From contig URMH01000064.1 in assembly GCA_900549015.1 (NCBI GenBank), positions 1 to 11,874 of the forward strand: DNA of 11,874 nt. The letters are read 5' to 3'. Below the pieces are notes generated by a model that saw nothing but the letters and a program-made list of their open reading frames with translations, was not told the origin of the DNA and ran no database searches. Each line of letters begins with the position of its first letter. Position 1 is the first letter of the stretch. Shown one piece after another: positions 5,882-11,874 of the stretch. Source of the stretch: an uncultured Blautia sp. (GTDB taxonomy: Bacteria > Bacillota > Clostridia > Lachnospirales > Lachnospiraceae). A program made the position numbers and the translations under genes.

Positions 5882-7024
5882 ATGAAATTTTTTCATTTAT
5901 CCGATTTACATATTGGAAAGCAGCTTCATTTGTATTCTCTGAAGGAAGAGCAGAGAGCCGTTTTAAATGAAATTATACAGTATGCAGAAAAAGAAAAACC
6001 GCAGGCCATTGTCATTGCAGGGGACGTATACGACAAAAGTGTTCCTTCTGCTGAGGCAGTGGCTGTTTTTGATGAGTTTATCAGAAAATTATCAGAACTT
6101 TCTCTTAAAATACTTGTGATCAGCGGAAACCACGATTCGCCGGAACGTCTGGAATTTGCAGGAAGCCTTCTGGAAAAACAGGGGCTTTACATTGCAGGAC
6201 TGCCGCCTGTAAACGAAAGCGACCACATAAAAAAAGTTGTCTTGCGCGATGAAGAGGGGGAGGTATGTTTCTGGCTCCTTCCCTTTTTAAAGCCGTCTTA
6301 TGTGAGAGGAATTTTTCCGGAAAAAGAGAACCTTTCTTATACGGAGGCTGTAAAAATGCTTCTGGAAAGGGAGGAGATGGATCTGTCTGTACGAAACGTG
6401 CTTGTGACTCATCAGTTTTTTACTGCTTCCGGAAAAGAGCCTTTGCGGAGCGATTCCGAGACGGTGTATGTGGGCGGAGCAGGAAATGTGGACATTTCAG
6501 CAGTACAGAACTTTGATTACGTGGCAATGGGGCATATCCACAAGGCGCAGTCTGTAGGGGAAGAGCGTTTCCGCTACTGCGGAACGCTGTTAAAATATTC
6601 AGCAGGAGAGAGTAAAGATACGAAAACTCTCACATCAGTCACACTTGGAAAAAAGGGAGAATCTTTAAAGATAGAAGAACTTCCGCTTCGCCCCATACGG
6701 GACGTACAGCAGTTAAAAGGCAGGTTTGAGGAGCTTATGAAGCTTGGTACAGAGGACTATGTAAGTCTGACGCTCACAGACGAAAAGATGCCTTATCAGC
6801 CGAGAGAGCAGCTTGAAAAAGTATTTCCCAATATTCTGGAGTTAAAGGTGGAAAATACGAGAACAAAGAGGGAACTGTCCGGATTTTTAAAAGAAGCAGT
6901 GCAGGCGGAGCCCTGTGTGCTTTTTGAGAATTTTTATGAGGAAATACACGGCATTGCCATGACGAAGGAAGAAAAGAAGCTTGTAGGTGAGATTCTGGAA
7001 AAGGTACAGGAGGACAGAGTATGA
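5882..7024 (+). CDS. sbcD: Exonuclease SbcCD subunit D (Mre11-type nuclease)
   Basis: Metal-dependent nuclease subunit of the SbcCD complex, which opens DNA hairpins and trims blocked double-strand ends. At 380 residues it is of normal length. Metallophosphoesterase motifs are in order: Asp8 and His10 (HLSDLHIGKQ), Asp48 (IAGDVYD), Asn83-His84 (SGNHDSPERL), His177 (VTHQFF), His218 and His220 (MGHIHKA). A C-terminal capping domain follows (about 270-375). AAGGAGG lies 6 bases before the ATG. The stop overlaps the sbcC start as ATGA, indicating translational coupling of the two subunits. Confidence 0.97.
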   Translation: MKFFHLSDLHIGKQLHLYSLKEEQRAVLNEIIQYAEKEKPQAIVIAGDVYDKSVPSAEAVAVFDEFIRKLSELSLKILVISGNHDSPERLEFAGSLLEKQGLYIAGLPPVNESDHIKKVVLRDEEGEVCFWLLPFLKPSYVRGIFPEKENLSYTEAVKMLLEREEMDLSVRNVLVTHQFFTASGKEPLRSDSETVYVGGAGNVDISAVQNFDYVAMGHIHKAQSVGEERFRYCGTLLKYSAGESKDTKTLTSVTLGKKGESLKIEELPLRPIRDVQQLKGRFEELMKLGTEDYVSLTLTDEKMPYQPREQLEKVFPNILELKVENTRTKRELSGFLKEAVQAEPCVLFENFYEEIHGIAMTKEEKKLVGEILEKVQEDRV

Positions 7025-9486
7025 GACCAGTGAGACTTGTCATGTCTGCTTTTGGTTCTTATGCGGGAGAAGAAATCCTTGATTTTGGAAAAATGGATCG
7101 GGGGATTTTTCTTGTGACAGGGGATACGGGAGCAGGGAAAACAACAATTTTTGACGCCATCGTATATGCTCTTTATGACAGGACAAGCGGAGGCATACGG
7201 GACGGAAATATGATGCGGAGCGCCTATGCGGATCTTCGCACTCCTACTTTTGTAGATTTTACTTTTTCCTGCAGAGGAGAAGAGTATCGGATTGTGCGAA
7301 ATCCGGATTATGAAAGGGAGAGCCTTCGAAAAGATAAAGAAGGAAATCCAAAGAAAACTCAGGAAAAGGCATCTGTGGAGCTGTTCCTTCCGGACGGCAC
7401 AGTTTTTCGTGGAAATAAAAAAGATACAAATACAAAAATCCAGGAAATCACAGGGCTGGACGCACGGCAGTTTATGCAGGTGGCAATGATCGCCCAGGGA
7501 GATTTTTTAAAACTGCTTCATGCAAAATCGGAGGAGAGAAAAGAAATATTTTCAAGAATTTTCGACACGGGAATTTACGGGGATTTTCAGGAGGAACTGC
7601 GGCGACGGGAGAAGAAAAGCTATATCTTTTTAAAGGAAAAAGAGCAGGCGGTAAAAGAGCAGATGAGCCGGATTCTTGTTTTTGAGGGCTGGGAGCAGGA
7701 AGACGAACTGAAACCTGCTGTAGAAAAAGAAGATATGGAACAGGTTCTCGTTCTTCTTGCCGGGCTTTTAAAAGAAGATAAAAAAAGAGAGGCAGAAACA
7801 TTTGAGAAACTGGAAAAAACAAGAAGCAGCCAGGAACAGTGGGAGAAACGAAAAGAACTGGCAGGCAGCATTTTGGAAGTGAGAGAGAGGATTCAGAAAT
7901 ATAAGAACTGGCTTTCGGAAAATCTTCCGTCAGAGCAGTTTTTAAAAGATGAGGCAGAGCGCTTTGAAAGAGAGGAAAAAGAAAAAACAGGAGCGCTTCA
8001 GGCTCTGGAAAACAATATACAGAAAGAAAAGGAAGCTTTTGCACAGGAGGAGGAAAAGCGCCTGCTCCGCCTTCAGGAAATCGAAGGGCTGAAAACCATG
8101 TGGGCAAAAACCATCGAAACAATGAAGGAAAACCGGATTTTGGGAGAAAGATGGGAGCAGTCAAACAGAAATTACAAAGAAAAAGTGCAGCTTTATGAGG
8201 AGCTTTACGAGGCTTTTTTCAGAGAACAGGCAGGAATCCTGGCAGGAAAATTAAAAGAGGGAGAGCCGTGTCCCGTATGCGGCAGCAGATGCCACCCCGA
8301 TAAGGCAAAAGCTTCGCAGAAAGCCCCGGAACAGAACCAGGTACAAAGAGCGAAGGCGCTCAGGGAGCAGGCGGAAAAAGAGAGAGAGAACGCCCAAAAA
8401 CTTTTTCAGGAAAGCGCCCAGAAATATAAAGAAAGTCTTGGAAGACTCAGACAGGAAGGGAGCCGTCTGTTTGGAGAGGGATTTCAACCGGGAGAAGAAA
8501 CGTGGAGAAAACAGGCGTCTTCTGCTATGGACGAGGCAAAAAACCAGGTGAAACTTCTAAGACAGGAATATGCAGATAAAAAAAGGACAGGGGAAGACAG
8601 AAGAAAAGAACTTACAGAAGAATACAGGAGAAGCAGTGGTAAGTTAAGAGAGTCGAGACAGAAACTGGAGCTTTTTATCAGAAAAGCGGAGCAGATACAG
8701 GGAGAATTAAAAGCAGGGATTCAGCAGGAGAGAATCCTTCTGGAAAAATGGGAAAATAAGGAAGAAAGTCCGGAAAAGATTCTGGAGATGGCAGAAAAAG
8801 AGCTGGAGTGCCTGAAAACAGAGAGAAGGCTTCTGGAAATCCGATGGCAGGAAGCCTCAGGGGAGAGAATCTCAAATGAGCGGACAGAGCAGGTATTAAA
8901 AACATACGAAAAAGAGTATGGGGCATTAAAGAAGGATTATGAAATAATCCATCATTTAAGTCAGACTGCCTGCGGATCGCTTGCGGGAACTGCCAAAATT
9001 GATTTTGAGTCCTATATTCAGAGACAGTATTTTCAGAAGATCATTGCAAGAGCAAACCAGAGACTGATTCAGATGACGGCAGGACAGTTTATTTTAAAAT
9101 GCAGAAATCTGGAAAATCTGGGAAACAGAGGAAAGGTTGGTCTTGATCTGAATGTCTACAGTCTTGTGACAGAAAGCGAGCGCGATGTAAAAACGCTTTC
9201 CGGAGGAGAGTCTTTTATGGCTGCTCTTGCTATGGCGCTGGGTCTTGCAGATACGATAGGAGACAGTGCCGGTGCAGTGCGTCTTGACACACTTTTTATA
9301 GACGAGGGATTTGGTTCTCTTGATGAAAATTCCAGAGAGCAGGCAATCCGCGTTCTTTATGATCTGGCAGGAGAAAACCGCCTGATCGGGATTATTTCCC
9401 ATGTGACAGAATTAAAGGAGCAGATCGAGCCAAAGATCATTGTGAAAAAAACAAAGAAAGGAAGCCGGCTTTCATGGCTTTTATAG
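7021..9486 (+). CDS. sbcC: Exonuclease SbcCD subunit C (Rad50-type ATPase)
   Basis: SMC/Rad50-like ATPase that clamps DNA and controls the SbcD nuclease. At the N terminus are Walker A (GDTGAGKTT, 34-42) and the Q-loop Gln159 (IAQGDF). A long charged coiled coil follows (about 190-640), interrupted by a zinc-hook CPVC at 417-420 with a second CH pair just after (GSRCH). The C-terminal lobe has the ABC signature LSGGE (726-730), Walker B LFIDEGF (Asp761, Glu762) and the H-loop His794 (ISHVTEL). At 821 residues it is shorter than E. coli SbcC (1048), with shorter coiled-coil arms, but all ATPase elements are intact. The ATG overlaps the sbcD stop. Confidence 0.96.
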   Translation: MRPVRLVMSAFGSYAGEEILDFGKMDRGIFLVTGDTGAGKTTIFDAIVYALYDRTSGGIRDGNMMRSAYADLRTPTFVDFTFSCRGEEYRIVRNPDYERESLRKDKEGNPKKTQEKASVELFLPDGTVFRGNKKDTNTKIQEITGLDARQFMQVAMIAQGDFLKLLHAKSEERKEIFSRIFDTGIYGDFQEELRRREKKSYIFLKEKEQAVKEQMSRILVFEGWEQEDELKPAVEKEDMEQVLVLLAGLLKEDKKREAETFEKLEKTRSSQEQWEKRKELAGSILEVRERIQKYKNWLSENLPSEQFLKDEAERFEREEKEKTGALQALENNIQKEKEAFAQEEEKRLLRLQEIEGLKTMWAKTIETMKENRILGERWEQSNRNYKEKVQLYEELYEAFFREQAGILAGKLKEGEPCPVCGSRCHPDKAKASQKAPEQNQVQRAKALREQAEKERENAQKLFQESAQKYKESLGRLRQEGSRLFGEGFQPGEETWRKQASSAMDEAKNQVKLLRQEYADKKRTGEDRRKELTEEYRRSSGKLRESRQKLELFIRKAEQIQGELKAGIQQERILLEKWENKEESPEKILEMAEKELECLKTERRLLEIRWQEASGERISNERTEQVLKTYEKEYGALKKDYEIIHHLSQTACGSLAGTAKIDFESYIQRQYFQKIIARANQRLIQMTAGQFILKCRNLENLGNRGKVGLDLNVYSLVTESERDVKTLSGGESFMAALAMALGLADTIGDSAGAVRLDTLFIDEGFGSLDENSREQAIRVLYDLAGENRLIGIISHVTELKEQIEPKIIVKKTKKGSRLSWLL

Positions 9487-9494
9487 GGAGACAA

Positions 9495-9974
9495 ATGGAT
9501 AGAAAAATGCTTTGTGTGGAAGATTCCAGAACGGAACAGGTTCATCTTGTGATGCAGCCTCACTTAAATGCTGGGGGACGACTTTTCGGAGGAATGCTGA
9601 TGCAGTGGATTGACGAGGTGGCAAGCGTAGTTGCCATGCGTCATGCAGGGACAAAGAGGGTGACAACAGCGTCAATCGATAATCTGCAGTTTAAGCAGCC
9701 CACGCATGAGGGGGAACTCCTTGTGCTTGTGGGGTATATCACATATGTGGGAAACACTTCGATGGAGGTGGAAGTGGACACGTATGTGGAGCATTCCGAC
9801 GGACTTTGTTATTCTGTAAACAGGGCGTTTCTCGTGATGGTGGCAATGGACGAAGAAGAGCGGCCTTTGCAGGTTCCGGGACTGCTGGTAAAAACAGAGG
9901 CGGAAAAGGCAAGATATGAGGCGGGACTTCAGAGAAGAGAAATGCGCATAAAACGGCAAAAAAATGGGTTTTAA
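9495..9974 (+). CDS. Acyl-CoA thioesterase, hotdog fold (YkhA/BACH-like)
   Basis: Predicted to hydrolyse acyl-CoA thioesters; the natural substrate is not evident from sequence. The 159-residue product has a single hotdog domain. Family features are N25-AGGRLFGGMLMQWIDE with likely catalytic Asn25 and Asp40, RHAGTKRVTTASID, and GYITYVGNTSMEVEVDTYVE. The C-terminal 30 residues are highly charged and probably helical. Three ATG codons compete. The one at 9495 has AGGGAG (9485-9490) 4 bases upstream and is preferred over 9474, which lies inside sbcC without a ribosome site; 9507 is also possible. It begins 8 bases after the sbcC stop and is probably translated from the same mRNA, although the function is unrelated. 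Confidence 0.88.
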   Translation: MDRKMLCVEDSRTEQVHLVMQPHLNAGGRLFGGMLMQWIDEVASVVAMRHAGTKRVTTASIDNLQFKQPTHEGELLVLVGYITYVGNTSMEVEVDTYVEHSDGLCYSVNRAFLVMVAMDEEERPLQVPGLLVKTEAEKARYEAGLQRREMRIKRQKNGF

Positions 9975-9977
9975 TGA

Positions 9978-10006
9978 TTGAAAAAAGTGCAGAAAATTTG
10001 TATAAT
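9978..10006 (+). promoter_or_regulatory. Promoter of the cytidylate-kinase-like gene
   Basis: TTGAAA (9978-9983), a 17-nt spacer, then a perfect TATAAT (10001-10006). It lies directly after the thioesterase stop. The expected start, near 10013, leaves a leader of about 47 nt. It separates this gene from the sbcDC unit. Confidence 0.85.
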
Positions 10007-10059
10007 ATACATTAATAATTGAAAAATGTATGATAAATCCGATGAAAGGGGCGATGTAC

Positions 10060-10662
10060 ATGAAAATTGTGACTATCAACCGGGAATATGGAAGCGGCGG
10101 GCGAAGAGTTGCGTTTATGCTTTCTGAGAAGCTGGGGATTTCCTGCTATGACAGTAATCTTCTTATGGTAGCAGGGGAGCGCTACGGAATTAATCCGGAT
10201 TTTCCGGAAGGATTTGATGAGCAGAAAAGCATCAGCCTTCTTTATGGGATTTCACTGATTGCGAACAACTGGGCAGATGAGGACAGGATTATGCTGCCGT
10301 ACAGAGTTTATCAGGCACAGGTGGAAGCAATCCGCCGTCTGGAAAAAGAGGCACCCTGTATTTTTGTGGGGTGCTGTGCCAATGAAGTATTAAAAGATGA
10401 AGAAAATGTTTTAAGAGTATTTATTTATGCTTCCGATATGGAAGAACGCATTGAACGGATCAGCAGGATAGAAGGAATTTCCAGAGAAGAGGCAGCGGAA
10501 CATATTGCGAGGACAGACCGACAGAGGCGTGATGATTATTACTTTCACACAGGACAGGAGTGGGATAAAAAAGAAAATTATGATATTTGCCTGAATACTT
10601 CCACGCTTGGAATGGAAGGGTGTGTGAATATCATCGCAGCACTTGCAAAAAAGACATCTTAG
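10060..10662 (+). CDS. Cytidylate-kinase-like family protein
   Basis: A protein of 200 residues resembling the cytidylate-kinase-like family common in gut Clostridia. It opens IVTINREYGSGGRRVA, a glycine-rich loop that stands where canonical Cmk has GPAGAGKST. Here the P-loop Lys-Ser/Thr is not obvious and Arg-Arg follows the glycines. Further family traits are LGISCYDSNLL, PCIFVGCCANEVL, RISRIEGISREEA (lid-like) and DRQRRDDYYFHTGQEWDKKENYDICLNT (a conserved block, given here by position: about residues 155-182). Its role as a nucleotide kinase is inferred only. The start at 10060 follows AAAGGGG (10045-10051) by 8 bases; in-frame ATGs at 10030, 10042 and 10054 are less well placed. It has its own strong promoter. 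It is distinct from the standard cmk gene. Confidence 0.82.
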   Translation: MKIVTINREYGSGGRRVAFMLSEKLGISCYDSNLLMVAGERYGINPDFPEGFDEQKSISLLYGISLIANNWADEDRIMLPYRVYQAQVEAIRRLEKEAPCIFVGCCANEVLKDEENVLRVFIYASDMEERIERISRIEGISREEAAEHIARTDRQRRDDYYFHTGQEWDKKENYDICLNTSTLGMEGCVNIIAALAKKTS

Positions 10663-10705
10663 AAAGGGATAGTGTGAAAAATCTATAAAATTCATCTGCC
10701 TTTAG

Positions 10706-10734
10706 TTGACAAGAATGGGATACTCTGTAATAAT
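10706..10734 (+). promoter_or_regulatory. Promoter of the lipoprotein gene
   Basis: Perfect TTGACA (10706-10711), then either TAATAA after 16 nt or AATAAT after 17 nt (to 10734). The second has TG one base before it (extended -10). It lies 44 bases after the upstream stop and about 50 bases before the lipoprotein ATG. Confidence 0.75.
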
Positions 10735-10785
10735 GAACAGGATATAAGTGAAATACAGGATTCCATTTTATGGGAGGCGTTATAA

Positions 10786-11757
10786 ATGAAAAAAAGATAT
10801 TTGATACTTGTGGGACTTCTGGCTGCAGCGGTTCTGGCAGCAGGCTGCGGAAAGAAAAAGGAGGAACCGGTACAGAAAGCAGAAGTAACTGTAACTCCAA
10901 CTCCAAAAGCAGATGGCGGTCTCGTAGATATGCAGAAAACAGAAGATGAAAATGCAAAGATAAAAAATATAATAGGAACAAAGACTGCGGCTTCCGGAAG
11001 TCTTGTTCTGATCAACAACATGGGAGATGAGATTTCTTCCATATATATCCGCCCAAATGTGCCGGAAGAAGAGGCGTATGATGAGGATGAAGAGGATTCC
11101 TGGGGAGATGAACTTGTACAGGGAAAATTCACTCTGAAAAACGGAGACAAAGCTCTTTACTATTATGAGAAAAATCAGAAGGATGAGGACGGAAATACAG
11201 TTACTTCCTTTGATATTCGGATTTCTTTTACAGATGAAGAGAAAAATGAATGCTTTTTCCGTGATCTTCCTCTTTCTTCTATCAAACAGATCACGCTCTG
11301 CATGGACGGAAGCGGGGAGGACGGCATTCCTTATGCAAAATATCTCACAGCAACGGGAACAAAGCCTGTATCTACTTTAAAAGATGTAAAGGAGCGTCTT
11401 GGAATAGACGGAGAGGATTCCGAAAAAGATGAGGAAACAGAGGATGAGCCAACTCCAACACCAGATCCAACAGAGGCACCGGAAGTGACGGATACACCGG
11501 AGGAGCCTACCGATACTCCGGAACCGACCGCAGCTCCGGAACCGGAAGAGCCTGCACCGGATCCGGGAGCAGAGGAGGCATCCAAATATATCGGACAGTC
11601 TCTTGATACTCTGATCGGCGCAATGGGCAGTCCGGCAAGCAGTGATTACGAGGAAGACCCGGGAACAGGAACAACAGGGTATCATCACTACGATACCTTT
11701 ACAGTTTCTACTACAGTTGATGAAAATGGTAATGAAATTGTAGCTGCAATATGGTAA
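10786..11757 (+). CDS. Putative lipoprotein with Thr/Pro/Glu-rich linker, unknown function
   Basis: A 323-residue surface lipoprotein with no function I can name. The signal sequence is MKKRYLILVGLLAAAVLAAGC, given as MKKRY, a hydrophobic core at residues 6-19 and lipobox AAGC with the lipidated Cys21. Next come a short Lys/Thr/Pro linker, a folded domain (about 65-185; begins SGSLVLINNMGDEISSIYI, with a very acidic loop near 100-110), an acidic linker of Thr-Pro-Glu-Pro repeats (about 210-265), and a small C-terminal domain (about 268-323; IGQSLDTLIGAMGSP ... YDTFTVST ... GNEIVAAIW). The C-terminal domain resembles small domains found in other Lachnospiraceae lipoproteins, a resemblance from memory. 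GGGAGG lies 8 bases before the ATG. It has its own promoter and lies just upstream of pyrH. Confidence 0.85.
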   Translation: MKKRYLILVGLLAAAVLAAGCGKKKEEPVQKAEVTVTPTPKADGGLVDMQKTEDENAKIKNIIGTKTAASGSLVLINNMGDEISSIYIRPNVPEEEAYDEDEEDSWGDELVQGKFTLKNGDKALYYYEKNQKDEDGNTVTSFDIRISFTDEEKNECFFRDLPLSSIKQITLCMDGSGEDGIPYAKYLTATGTKPVSTLKDVKERLGIDGEDSEKDEETEDEPTPTPDPTEAPEVTDTPEEPTDTPEPTAAPEPEEPAPDPGAEEASKYIGQSLDTLIGAMGSPASSDYEEDPGTGTTGYHHYDTFTVSTTVDENGNEIVAAIW

Positions 11758-11760
11758 AAT
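11732..11760 (+). promoter_or_regulatory. Probable promoter of pyrH, overlapping the lipoprotein stop
   Basis: ATGAAA (11732-11737), a 17-nt spacer, then TAAAAT (11755-11760), preceded by TGG (extended -10). The -10 shares its first three bases with the lipoprotein TAA stop. The element TATGGTAAAATA is identical to that in the secG promoter. The expected start is near 11767, 38 nt before the pyrH ATG. Confidence 0.55.
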
Positions 11761-11804
11761 AGAAGTAGCTTTAAAAGCACGAAAAAGAAACAGAGGTAAA
11801 AAAG

Positions 11805-11874
11805 ATGAAACGAGTATTATTAAAATTAAGCGGAGAAGCACTTGCAGGAGACAAAAAGACAGGTTTTGATGAGG
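11805..11874 (+). CDS. pyrH: UMP kinase, 3' end cut off by the window
   Basis: Cytoplasmic enzyme that phosphorylates UMP to UDP in pyrimidine synthesis. Only 23 codons are visible: MKRVLLKLSGEALAGDKKTG and then FDE. KLSGEAL is the N-terminal phosphate-binding signature of the PyrH amino-acid-kinase fold. AGAGG lies 8 bases before the ATG. No terminator is visible between it and the lipoprotein gene, so it may be read both from its own promoter and by readthrough. In many Firmicutes frr follows pyrH, outside this window. Confidence 0.92.
   Translation, partial: MKRVLLKLSGEALAGDKKTGFDE

Noticed and set aside
7472..8164. 230-codon open frame on the minus strand inside sbcC
   Set aside because: It is rich in Pro, Phe, Leu and Ser, as expected from antisense reading of Glu/Lys/Arg-rich coiled-coil codons, with no domain features.
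9474..9494. Thioesterase start at ATG 9474, overlapping sbcC
   Set aside because: No ribosome site precedes it; AGGGAG at 9485-9490 favours ATG 9495, which also fits family length.
1..11874. Mobile elements, phage genes, defence systems, tRNA or rRNA genes
   Set aside because: I saw no transposase, integrase, tRNA cloverleaf or terminal inverted repeats; all large open frames are explained by housekeeping or clade-typical genes.

Overview
The window looks like a chromosomal core region of a low-to-moderate GC Gram-positive anaerobe, most likely a Lachnospiraceae (Clostridia). The reasons are the gene order tpiA - eno - secG - rnr - smpB, strong AGGAGG-type ribosome sites, GTG starts on secG and rnr, sigma-A promoters of TTGACA/TATAAT type, a Lachnospiraceae-style enolase, and a lipoprotein with a Thr/Pro/Glu-rich linker. 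Family assignments were made by reading motifs; no database search was run.

Layout. Bases 1-743 are the nearly complete 3' part of tpiA (triosephosphate isomerase), closed by a strong terminator. Bases 744-1369 have no protein gene. They hold a second hairpin, a set of about 30-nt direct repeats spaced 50-53 nt apart, and a near-perfect leftward promoter (TTGACA-17-TATAGT on the minus strand). Together these read as an undescribed small RNA of about 290 nt, transcribed away from eno. Bases 1370-2722 are eno (enolase). A clear promoter then precedes secG (GTG start), followed by a hairpin/terminator that abuts rnr (RNase R, GTG start at 3102) and smpB. SecG serves protein export; RNase R and SmpB act together in tmRNA trans-translation and RNA decay. 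sbcD and sbcC (Mre11/Rad50-type DNA-end nuclease) follow with a 4-nt ATGA overlap, and then a hotdog acyl-CoA thioesterase closely coupled to sbcC.

The right-hand part has separate promoters for a cytidylate-kinase-like protein and for a two-domain lipoprotein. At the edge is the start of pyrH (UMP kinase), with a probable promoter overlapping the lipoprotein stop codon. All protein genes are on the plus strand; the predicted small RNA is the only minus-strand transcription unit.

Most of the window is ordinary housekeeping content. The part most likely to be new is the repeat-bearing minus-strand transcript between tpiA and eno.
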